From a virus, in IMG/VR virus record IMGVR_UViG_3300010885_023067, positions 1-32,418 of that record: a stretch of DNA of 32,418 bases; one strand, given 5' to 3'. Each line of letters starts with the position of its first letter. Within the stretch, counting starts at the first letter, position 1. Shown piece by piece: positions 1 through 6,275 of the stretch. The notes beneath the pieces are model-generated. The model was not told the DNA's origin, made no database searches, and worked only from the letters and a program-made list of their open reading frames with translations. The translations under genes and the position numbers were made by a program.

Positions 1-1
1 G

Positions 2-55
2 CGCGACTTTCAAGCTGAGTTGACCGCTGACATGGGTGATGCAGTAATACGGTAA
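2..55 (+). CDS. Possible 3' end of a convergent plus-strand gene (partial)
   Basis: Frame 2 is open from the left edge to a TAA at 53-55 and encodes 17 residues ending MGDAVIR, which reads like an ordinary protein C-terminus. The plus strand here is G+T-rich, as the sense strand of the minus-strand operon is, so a rightward gene ending here would fit the composition switch. It would converge on the late operon across the hairpin at 141-172, which could stop transcription from both sides. No family can be assigned from 17 residues. The frame could also be open by chance. Confidence 0.3.
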   Translation, partial: RDFQAELTADMGDAVIR

Positions 56-60
56 TACTG
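42..60. repeat. Near-perfect 19-bp palindrome (CAGTAATACGGTAATACTG)
   Basis: Eight of nine symmetric base pairs around the central G are complementary, and the sequence also contains the direct repeat GTAATAC (44-50 and 52-58). This is the size and shape of a dimeric repressor or activator operator. The central 13-mer (46-58) recurs at 2326-2338 inside a coding sequence, so a coding remnant or chance are alternatives. Role unknown. Confidence 0.35.
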
Positions 61-140
61 TTTTGCAGGATGAGGCGGTTTCGGGGTAGGGGAGTGGCCG
101 GCAGGCCACCACCCACAACAGAACACCCCACAGAACGAGA

Positions 141-172
141 AAAAGCCGGCCCCAAATAAGGGACCGGCTTTT
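141..172 (-). terminator. Intrinsic terminator closing the late operon
   Basis: The arms AAAAGCCGG (141-149) and CCGGCTTTT (164-172) are perfect complements. An inner CCC/GGG extension sits around the loop AAATAA, with one C/A mismatch between the two stems. Read on the minus strand the hairpin runs into TTTTTC. It lies about 55 bases past the stop of the last minus-strand gene. The plus-strand reading also ends in TTTT, so it may work in both directions. The 55-base stretch between it and the redoxin gene holds nothing else recognisable. Confidence 0.75.
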
Positions 173-226
173 CTCACGCCTAGGAGCCACACACAGCCAC
201 CAAACGGCTTCCCGGGCACAACCACA

Positions 227-511
227 CTACCCGGCAGGAACTAACCCACTACAGGGGAAATCAACCCCATTTTTTACGCACTTATCGAGTTGATCAATCA
301 ACGTCGGACGAAACCCAGCCCAATGAGCCTGCGCCCCATCCCCACACTCAACCTCAACCACCGGGACCATCGAAAACCCCAGCCCCCGCACATACTCCGC
401 AACCTCACCCACCACAGGGACCTCCTCAAACCTGATCCCCAAACGATCCAACTTCACCTTCGTAAACCGACACTGCACACAATCCTCAGCAGTAAAAACC
501 CTAACCTTCAA
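227..511 (-). CDS. nrdH: NrdH-like glutaredoxin / thioredoxin-fold redox protein
   Basis: Small thiol-disulfide oxidoreductase of the NrdH type, expected to donate electrons to a class Ib ribonucleotide reductase in the cytoplasm. From the chosen start it has 94 residues: a beta-strand (VRVFTA), the redox motif C11-V-Q-C14, a MVPVV segment containing the usual cis-Pro, and HWAGFRP near residue 65, matching the WSGFRP signature of NrdH. About 20 residues after the signature are extra. The frame is open upstream to ATG at 547, but homology begins at the TTG at 509-511, which has GGGGAGGG about 11 bases upstream, so I prefer that start. It overlaps the stop of the preceding gene by 11 bases. It is the last gene before the terminator. 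No ribonucleotide reductase is visible in the window. Confidence 0.85.
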   Translation of the reverse strand: MKVRVFTAEDCVQCRFTKVKLDRLGIRFEEVPVVGEVAEYVRGLGFSMVPVVEVECGDGAQAHWAGFRPTLIDQLDKCVKNGVDFPCSGLVPAG

Positions 512-923
512 GAAGCCGTAAACCCTCCCCAGGACGCCAACCATCATCCCAACGACGAGAAAACTCAGTGAACGGAATGCGCTGCGGCAGCAAACCCACT
601 ACCCTCGCGCAATTTTCCGCAATAATCACATTCGTTTCCTGATGCCACTCAGCATCAATCATCAAATACGTCGTAGCACACTCCAACTTATCCGACGTGC
701 GCTCCAACATTTCCTCAATATGCTCAATCCGCTTCAAGGCACGCGACGGGATATTTGTCCTCTCATAAACACCACGCCCAAACTTACCGAAAATCGACGC
801 GATCTTCTCAGAACCCCTAATGCCCTCATAAACGAAAAACAACAACAGGCCCGTCATCAGAATCGGCCACATCCAATGAGGAACGTGCGACCAAAACTCG
901 TCGGTAGGGGAAACCGGACTCAC
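501..923 (-). CDS. Single-pass membrane protein of the lysis region (DUF2746-like)
   Basis: 140 residues with a GTG start that overlaps the holin stop as GTGA, so translation is probably coupled. Residues about 16-34 form one hydrophobic helix (WPILMTGLLLFFVYEG). A charged, probably coiled-coil region follows (IEHIEEMLERTSDKLE, about 66-82). The arrangement (short N-terminus, one TM, helical cytoplasmic domain) resembles the DUF2746 proteins found near mycobacteriophage lysis genes; the family name is from memory and not verified. Sitting directly after the holin, it may modulate lysis timing or be a second holin-like component. Its biochemical role is unknown. Confidence 0.75.
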   Translation of the reverse strand: MSPVSPTDEFWSHVPHWMWPILMTGLLLFFVYEGIRGSEKIASIFGKFGRGVYERTNIPSRALKRIEHIEEMLERTSDKLECATTYLMIDAEWHQETNVIIAENCARVVGLLPQRIPFTEFSRRWDDGWRPGEGLRLLEG

Positions 924-1189
924 CGTCTGAGCCGTAGCGCCCGTAGGGATTTGTTTTTCGCCTTACTGGCAATCTGAGAAATAGCCTCAATCACCTGGGG
1001 GTTCGACAGGAAAGCCGACAACGCCGTGATCGCCGCCGCCACCACAGCCCAGCCGGCCACACTGGAATGCGGAGCAACCTGCTCCAACACCCCCACCACC
1101 GTCGCAGCAGCAGCCAAACCCGACACCACCTCTTTGCGGGTATTCGGCAACTCAGCAACAAAACTCTTAAAAGCCGAACCAATATTCAT
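920..1189 (-). CDS. Holin (two transmembrane segments)
   Basis: 89 residues. Two hydrophobic helices are visible, about 21-39 (VVSGLAAAATVVGVLEQVA) and 44-62 (VAGWAVVAAAITALSAFLS), separated by a short polar turn and followed by a basic tail ending RALRLRR. This is the usual layout of small phage holins, which form inner-membrane lesions that release the endolysins and time lysis. It follows lysin B directly. The ATG at 1189 has GAGGG just upstream, overlapping the lysin B stop codon. The call rests on size, topology and position; the subfamily is not certain. Confidence 0.75.
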   Translation of the reverse strand: MNIGSAFKSFVAELPNTRKEVVSGLAAAATVVGVLEQVAPHSSVAGWAVVAAAITALSAFLSNPQVIEAISQIASKAKNKSLRALRLRR

Positions 1190-1195
1190 ATACCC

Positions 1196-2062
1196 TCATC
1201 TATATTTAAGAGCGACAGAATTAAGAAAACCAATAGCAGGACTAACATCATAGGTGTAATGGCCCGCAGCAGGACCCTCCACCACAAACTTCAACCCGTT
1301 ATAAATCGCCTCAACCAAACCAACGATCTCATCCCACGGGCGAACAAACTGCTTAATCAACTGCCAAACAATTTTCAACAAACCTTCTAACGTGCCACCA
1401 AAACCAGTGGTCACAATCAGATTGTAAATCAGCATTTCTTCCATCGCGGCATCATTCAACACAATCCGCGAACCATCCGGCGACAACTTCACCGGGGAAT
1501 CCGTATACAAATCATACCCCGTATTAGTGCCATTCGGATTAGCAAAATCCAGCCACCAATCAGGAACCTGATCCGGCAACAAATCATCTTTACCCGCGAT
1601 ACCCCCGCCCTTCGGGATATCCCAGCCAGCATAACTATTGCCCCGGGCAATACCAGGGCAACGCAAAGGATTGCCCCACGTCACCGACGCAACAAAATCA
1701 TCCTTATAAGCGTGCGCCGGCCCGTCAGGAGACAACACATAATCACGCCAAAATTTAGACGTAACAATAGCTCCCTGCGAATACCCAGCCAACGCTTTAG
1801 GTGTACCCACAGGATCGGATAAAACGCAACCCAACAAATTCGCGATCCCAGTATTCACCGACGTGCCCATAGGGTACGTCGCCGCCGGATAAGGATTGGC
1901 CCACCAGTTAATTAAAGGCCGCGTCTCAAGCCCATCCAACTTATCGGCAAACACCGTATCCCCCGTGGGAATCAAAGCGTTCGCCACCATCACCGGAAAC
2001 TGCCCAGGATCATACGGGCCAGCCGCCGCCGTACCATTCACCGTGTAAAGCGTTAACGTCAT
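1196..2062 (-). CDS. lysB: Lysin B, mycolylarabinogalactan esterase
   Basis: 288-residue alpha/beta-hydrolase of the cutinase-like LysB family, which hydrolyses the ester bond linking mycolic acids to arabinogalactan and so detaches the outer membrane of mycobacteria at lysis. The nucleophile elbow GYSQG places the catalytic Ser at residue 95. The probable acid is Asp184 (GYDLYTD) and the probable base His268 (AGHYTYD), spaced as in known LysB enzymes. An extended alpha-helical lid region lies around residues 205-262. The N-terminus is short, with no peptidoglycan-binding domain. ATG at 2062 overlaps the upstream stop as ATGA. The gene ties the phage to a mycolate-bearing host. Confidence 0.95.
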   Translation of the reverse strand: MTLTLYTVNGTAAAGPYDPGQFPVMVANALIPTGDTVFADKLDGLETRPLINWWANPYPAATYPMGTSVNTGIANLLGCVLSDPVGTPKALAGYSQGAIVTSKFWRDYVLSPDGPAHAYKDDFVASVTWGNPLRCPGIARGNSYAGWDIPKGGGIAGKDDLLPDQVPDWWLDFANPNGTNTGYDLYTDSPVKLSPDGSRIVLNDAAMEEMLIYNLIVTTGFGGTLEGLLKIVWQLIKQFVRPWDEIVGLVEAIYNGLKFVVEGPAAGHYTYDVSPAIGFLNSVALKYR

Positions 2063-2418
2063 GGCGCCGGCTTGTGATTAACCGAATTGACCTCATCATC
2101 ATTGATGTGAACGTCCGCTTTCAACGCCGCCTTCGTCAAAGTGAAAAGGCAATCCCACACGTCATAGTCATTACCGTCAGCCATCCGCTGTTTCCTCGTC
2201 AATAATTTAGCTAAAGACGTGGTTTGATCCAGCGCCGACGACGACGCATTCGGCGGCTCAGGATAAGCGTAAGGAGCCTTCCCACCCGGCAGGCCAAACA
2301 TTTTCGCATCATAAAACATCGCCGCAATACGGTAATACAACGGACTACCGTTTCCATCCCTGCCATCCAACTTGTCCGCATTGGACATGGCGGTAGCATT
2401 TACATTTAGGTCAGGCAA
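2059..2418 (-). CDS. Unknown protein between lysin A and lysin B
   Basis: 119 residues that I do not recognise. Predominantly polar and helical, with no TM segment or signal peptide. Visible features are a GLPGGKAPYAYPEPP loop in the middle and a charged C-terminal helical part (LAKLLTRKQRMADGNDYDVWD). TTG at 2418 is the first start, with AGGA about 8 bases upstream; an ATG at codon 11 is an alternative. It sits inside the lysis cassette, starting 8 bases after lysin A and overlapping lysB by 4, so a role in lysis (accessory factor or regulator) is plausible but only by position. Confidence 0.75.
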   Translation of the reverse strand: MPDLNVNATAMSNADKLDGRDGNGSPLYYRIAAMFYDAKMFGLPGGKAPYAYPEPPNASSSALDQTTSLAKLLTRKQRMADGNDYDVWDCLFTLTKAALKADVHINDDEVNSVNHKPAP

Positions 2419-2426
2419 AATAATTC

Positions 2427-3572
2427 CTAAGAGGAGGTGAAAAGTTGATCTAAATTGGAACCAAGATAGGCGTTGCAGTCAACGGCTTTACCCGCAACCA
2501 ACGCCCGGTCGGTGAACTGCCACACAGACGGGGCGCATCCACCGTAAGCAGCCCAACCAGGGCCACCATTACCGCCACACGAACCATAAATATCCTGCGG
2601 CGAACCCCCACCACCAGGATAATTAGACGACACCAAAGCGATCCCGTTCTTCGACAAATACGACAAATCAGGGCAACCGATCTGATACCAATACCACTGC
2701 GGAATGTACGCCAACGACACATTCACGCCGGCAGAATTAAACTCCGACACCAAATTCCAAAAATTACTGATGTTGCCGCTATTCGCCTCAAGATCAAGCA
2801 TCACATTCGGGCCGCCACCATCGCCCACAAACGTCGCCACCTGAGACGCCGCATCATCCGTCGTCACATAATGATAACCAAGCCACGACATATTGTTGTT
2901 CTCACACCACGAACGGCACGCCCGCCAATACTGGTCAACAAAATAATCACCCTCGCTGACCTTATGCACAACACCCGACAAACCCAACCCATGCAACTGA
3001 GATAAAAACCCAGTCAACTCGTCAACCGACCGCCAATTATTATTCGACACATCGGTGTAAAACATCGGCTTCGCGGAACTACCCACAACCGGACCAGGCA
3101 AATACCAATGATCAGTCCACTGAGGATGCCCACACCCCACGCCCCCAGTGCCATTAGTGCAAGAACCGAAACTACCATTCGACTCCATGATCACACCATC
3201 CAACACGCAATTAGTGTGCGAATCCTCACCGCCACCACCATGCATGATATTGATCGTTAAGGCAGCATCAGCAGGGATGTCGGTGTAATCAGCGACAGCG
3301 ACAGTCCCATAAGGGCCAATAGTGCCAGGAGCCGCAGGGCAATCAGACCCATAATCATAAGGCCAGGATTCCGTCGAAACATTATGACCCCAATTCATTC
3401 CCTCAGGTGTATTAACAAGAGCCTCTAAAACCCAACCAACAAGACCAGAACAATCGCAGCCCTGGTACATATTATTTGGAGAATAAGCGCCGCCGTAAAT
3501 ATACGGATCGCCTACCCGGCCCCGAAACTGGTTCAACACCCAATCAACACTCGACCGTAAAACCATTCCCAC
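2427..3572 (-). CDS. lysA: Lysin A: NlpC/P60 peptidase plus GH25 muramidase
   Basis: 381-residue two-domain endolysin. Residues 1-160 resemble NlpC/P60 peptidases: YGG before the nucleophile motif CDCSG (Cys41) and a His in EDSHTNCVLDG (His119). Residues about 170-381 are a GH25 lysozyme-type glycosidase: opening FYTDVS (Asp174), the acid pair in MLDLEA (Asp260, Glu262), then AYIPQWYWY and the terminal WQF and VDCNAYLG motifs typical of the family. Together they would cut peptide stems or crossbridges and the MurNAc-GlcNAc backbone. There is no separate cell-wall-binding domain and no signal peptide, so export should depend on the holin. GTG at 3572 and ATG at 3566 are both possible starts. 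Confidence 0.92.
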   Translation of the reverse strand: MGMVLRSSVDWVLNQFRGRVGDPYIYGGAYSPNNMYQGCDCSGLVGWVLEALVNTPEGMNWGHNVSTESWPYDYGSDCPAAPGTIGPYGTVAVADYTDIPADAALTINIMHGGGGEDSHTNCVLDGVIMESNGSFGSCTNGTGGVGCGHPQWTDHWYLPGPVVGSSAKPMFYTDVSNNNWRSVDELTGFLSQLHGLGLSGVVHKVSEGDYFVDQYWRACRSWCENNNMSWLGYHYVTTDDAASQVATFVGDGGGPNVMLDLEANSGNISNFWNLVSEFNSAGVNVSLAYIPQWYWYQIGCPDLSYLSKNGIALVSSNYPGGGGSPQDIYGSCGGNGGPGWAAYGGCAPSVWQFTDRALVAGKAVDCNAYLGSNLDQLFTSS

Positions 3573-3590
3573 CCATTCCCGTCAACCGCA

Positions 3591-4394
3591 CTAAGCGGCA
3601 AGAATTTTCATGTCAGCAATCAACTGGTGAATATCAAACCCATCCAACGTCTTACCGTTGACAAGTTTGTCCTTGCTCAAATAAATCCACGTCTCATCAT
3701 TGAACTGCTCGTAGCCGGCCCGGGTCACAAGCTGCTGCTGACCCCACGTCACCACATTCAAACAACCATCCACATAGCCGACACCAAGAATGAAATGACC
3801 GCCCTCAATATCAGGCTCATCAACCGCATCCCACGGCTCCCCAGCGCCCGTCGCCTTCATCCACTGCGACGGCAAATTCACCCCAATGCCCACACCATCA
3901 AACAAATACAAAGCATACAAAAGTTCCTGCCAATTACCCGGCTCAATCGCCACATAAGAATCAATCTTGTGGACATTCCCGGCGGCATCCGTCAAACCCG
4001 TGGTACGCCAATACTGAGCAACATCCTGACAATTAGAACCCTGATCAGTCGGATTGTTATCCGTCGCCGGGTCATACTGCGCCGGATCGTAACCAGTGAC
4101 CTCCGCATACGTTCTCAACACACAATCAGTGTCCACAGAGAACTGCCGTTTACCCTCCGCAGTCCACAACTGCTGCGCGTGATACGGGCCAGCGATAGCG
4201 CAATCACCCACACCGTTAGGGGCGTAGGGGGGATTGTGAGGATCGAACCCATTCCCCAACATGCCCCACGTCGTGACAAGGCTCTGATGCCCGAAATCAC
4301 CCGAAGGGAGCGGGGGCAGAAGGCTGGGAAGAAGATAATCACCCAGTGACAGTTTGACCGTATCTTGTGCTGGTAGTTTACCGAGACGGTACAT
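3591..4394 (-). CDS. Papain/C39-like cysteine peptidase, lysin A partner
   Basis: 267 residues. The opening RLGKLPAQDTVKLSLGDYL, the nucleophile region GVGDCAIAG (Cys65), the GGHFILGVGY segment (His200) and the following VVTWGQQ form the expected Cys-His core of a papain-fold peptidase like the C39-type domains found in mycobacteriophage endolysins. It lies directly before the NlpC/P60-GH25 lysin, so it probably helps cleave peptidoglycan peptides at lysis. A role as virion-associated peptidase is possible because it also follows the tail genes. The frame is open to a TTG at 4442. I chose the ATG at 4392-4394 because the family-like sequence starts there, although its ribosome-binding site is weak. 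Confidence 0.75.
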   Translation of the reverse strand: MYRLGKLPAQDTVKLSLGDYLLPSLLPPLPSGDFGHQSLVTTWGMLGNGFDPHNPPYAPNGVGDCAIAGPYHAQQLWTAEGKRQFSVDTDCVLRTYAEVTGYDPAQYDPATDNNPTDQGSNCQDVAQYWRTTGLTDAAGNVHKIDSYVAIEPGNWQELLYALYLFDGVGIGVNLPSQWMKATGAGEPWDAVDEPDIEGGHFILGVGYVDGCLNVVTWGQQQLVTRAGYEQFNDETWIYLSKDKLVNGKTLDGFDIHQLIADMKILAA

Positions 4395-4447
4395 ATTAAG
4401 TTTTGCTTTCTCGCTTTTAAGGTTTCGTTTTAAGTATTGCAATCCAC

Positions 4448-4630
4448 CTACATGAAAAACTGGTTAGTGGGCGCCGGCACTGGCCCCAGCCTCGCACCGG
4501 ACTGAAACCCAGCCCACAACCACGAACCATACAAACCCGCAAGATGTCCCTGCGTCACACCAGCCACCGGAACGCCAGCAGCGCCCCCCCGGCCCGACAC
4601 AAAGTTAATCAAATTGTTGCCGGCTGACAT
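4448..4630 (-). CDS. Small unknown protein, possibly virion or membrane associated
   Basis: 60 residues from ATG at 4628-4630, whose A is the last base of the preceding gene's TGA (TGATG junction), a typical coupled start. The sequence is Gly/Ala-rich with moderately hydrophobic stretches (NNLINFVSG; LAGLYGSWLWAGF) and no recognisable domain. The frame is open further upstream but that would overlap the preceding gene by 67 bases. It is the last gene before the lysis peptidases. Function unknown; it fills an otherwise empty 180-base gap. Confidence 0.6.
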   Translation of the reverse strand: MSAGNNLINFVSGRGGAAGVPVAGVTQGHLAGLYGSWLWAGFQSGARLGPVPAPTNQFFM

Positions 4631-5217
4631 CAGTTCAAACCAAAAACCAGAAGCTGCTGAAGGCTGATGCTGTTGCTCGCGGACGACGTGCCGCACGCCG
4701 CGTTCACGTTAATGTAGTTCGTGATCGACGTGTCCAAAGTCGCCACCGTTCCCGGTGACGCCGCGCCACCAAACACCGCACCAACCACCGGACTAAGACC
4801 GGGAGACAAAACGCGCCCCATACCGCGAACCGTGCTGTTGGTGCCAGCCGCACCGATAGCAGTCAAAATCACGTCAGCTTCCAACTCCCACATCGCATTC
4901 GTGGCCGACGCGGCAGCCGTCAACGCGGCAGTACCCGCAATGATTGCCGCAGTCGTGGAACCAGCCGCACCCGCACGCACCGTAAACGTAAACGTCGGCG
5001 CGGTCGCAGCCGACGACAACACACCCCGGGCAACAATGCGAATACCACGCCCCACCTGGGTTTGATTAGGCAACCAAAAATCCGGCGGAAGATGCGCCTG
5101 AACACCCATCGTTGCCGTGGTATTCAACTGCGCCTCGCTGGTAAACGTGTTCAACGAAGCACCAACCGACGTTGATGAATAAACCATTTCCGTCACCGTA
5201 CCGCTAACGAAACTCAT
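4630..5217 (-). CDS. Beta-rich structural protein of the tail-fibre region
   Basis: 195 residues, rich in Ala, Thr, Ser and Gly with alternating hydrophobic patterns that suggest a beta-sandwich: for example VGRGIRIVARGVL, TFTFTVRAG and MWELEADVILTAIG. No signal or TM segment. The last residues (SISLQQLLVFGLN) look like a closing strand. ATG at 5217 is preceded by AGAAAGG. It belongs to a set of small structural genes after the large fibre protein; a minor tail or fibre accessory role is the likely reading, from context only. Confidence 0.7.
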   Translation of the reverse strand: MSFVSGTVTEMVYSSTSVGASLNTFTSEAQLNTTATMGVQAHLPPDFWLPNQTQVGRGIRIVARGVLSSAATAPTFTFTVRAGAAGSTTAAIIAGTAALTAAASATNAMWELEADVILTAIGAAGTNSTVRGMGRVLSPGLSPVVGAVFGGAASPGTVATLDTSITNYINVNAACGTSSASNSISLQQLLVFGLN

Positions 5218-5229
5218 AAAACACCTTTC

Positions 5230-5910
5230 TCAGTAGCCGTTGATGTCAGCGGCCATTAACATCCACGACGTATTATCAGCGTCATAGACAAACTTCAACG
5301 TCATCTTGCGGCCCGCAGAAGTGACGTTAGGTAAACTCGCAACACCAGAAGGAAGGAAATCAATCGTACTTGTCGTCAACCACGAAATGGCCTGCGGAGT
5401 ACCATTATCTTTAATGGTGATCGTAAGTTCCTCCCGGTCGGTGGGGCTGCCAGAAATCGACCAGCCAGTGATCCCAGTCGCCAAAGCCGTGATCTTAAAG
5501 CAATCCACACCATCCGTAGAAAACGTCGGAGTAGCAGTAGACACCACTGAGCCAACCAACTTCTTAAACACCACACTTCGCTGAACAATCTTCCAAAAAT
5601 TGTTCCCCGTAGTCGGCGTCACAACCTGCAAAGTGCAACGCTCACCCGCCTGATACAACGTCAACGACGTAGTAGAATCATCAAACGTGTCGCCGGTGTA
5701 AGCGGTCACGGTAATCGGATTGATACTCGTATCAGCAAAATTCTTTTCCACCACCAACGACGCACCCGTATTCAAGCCAACAAGTTGCGGCAAAACAGGA
5801 GTCAACGCACCACTGGAAGCGTTAAAAGAGTTAATGGAACCAATAAGCGGAGTGCTAGACGTTGTCGCCGCGACAGCGTTGACACCCAAAACGGTAGCAA
5901 GAACAGTCAC
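5230..5910 (-). CDS. Beta-rich structural protein of the tail-fibre region
   Basis: 226 residues that I cannot assign to a named family. Beta-strand-like segments recur (ASLVVEKNF, ERCTLQVVTP, EELTITIKDNG, KMTLKFVYDADNTSWMLMA). The final segment resembles the end of strand-rich phage virion domains where a measured or fitted surface loop precedes a Trp. Start is GTG at 5910, overlapping the upstream stop as GTGA. By position it is a minor tail or receptor-binding accessory protein. Confidence 0.7.
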   Translation of the reverse strand: MTVLATVLGVNAVAATTSSTPLIGSINSFNASSGALTPVLPQLVGLNTGASLVVEKNFADTSINPITVTAYTGDTFDDSTTSLTLYQAGERCTLQVVTPTTGNNFWKIVQRSVVFKKLVGSVVSTATPTFSTDGVDCFKITALATGITGWSISGSPTDREELTITIKDNGTPQAISWLTTSTIDFLPSGVASLPNVTSAGRKMTLKFVYDADNTSWMLMAADINGY

Positions 5911-6269
5911 GACGCCCCACTAAACGACGCAGAATACAACGGCAACGCCGTGTACGGCGAGTTAGGGCCACCATAAAACTCAAGGCTCAACATGGTCTTG
6001 CCGGCGGGATCAGTGCCGATGACAATCCAGTCATCCGTCGTGCAAATGCTCTGATGCCCAAGCAAATCAGTGGTCGAAATCGTCCACCGCAACCCCGCGC
6101 CGTCCTTCACCACCGTCGAAGTTCCCACCTCAATCAAACCCGACGCCACAGCGTCCTCCAGGGCTTGCGAAATCTCCACGCCCTGAGCGGTGCCAGTGAT
6201 CTGGATTGCGTAATAAGACGGCGGGCTGGCCGGGGTGACCGAATTAAAACCCGCAATAGGTGCAGTCAT
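5907..6269 (-). CDS. Small virion-associated protein, related to the gene at the right edge
   Basis: 120 residues of unknown family. The C-terminal half contains LRWTISTTD, TDDWIVIGTDPAGKTML and a Ser/Ala-rich end. The partial protein at 32193-32418 has a matching order of features: DWQVSIHG, VTDWIVTGMSIPAG, and a Ser/Ala-rich end. The two are probably distant paralogues. ATG at 6269 follows GGAAATT and lies 6 bases after the stop of the fibre gene. A minor tail or fibre accessory function is inferred from position. Confidence 0.68.
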   Translation of the reverse strand: MTAPIAGFNSVTPASPPSYYAIQITGTAQGVEISQALEDAVASGLIEVGTSTVVKDGAGLRWTISTTDLLGHQSICTTDDWIVIGTDPAGKTMLSLEFYGGPNSPYTALPLYSASFSGAS

Positions 6270-6275
6270 AATTTC

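Noticed and set aside
10-225. 71-residue minus-strand frame over the terminator at the left end
   Set aside because: It runs through the intrinsic terminator hairpin, is rich in Gly, Cys, Trp and Pro, and has no ribosome-binding site or recognisable sequence.
3627-4349. 240-residue plus-strand frame opposite the C39-like peptidase
   Set aside because: Antisense shadow; the minus-strand gene has clear catalytic motifs.
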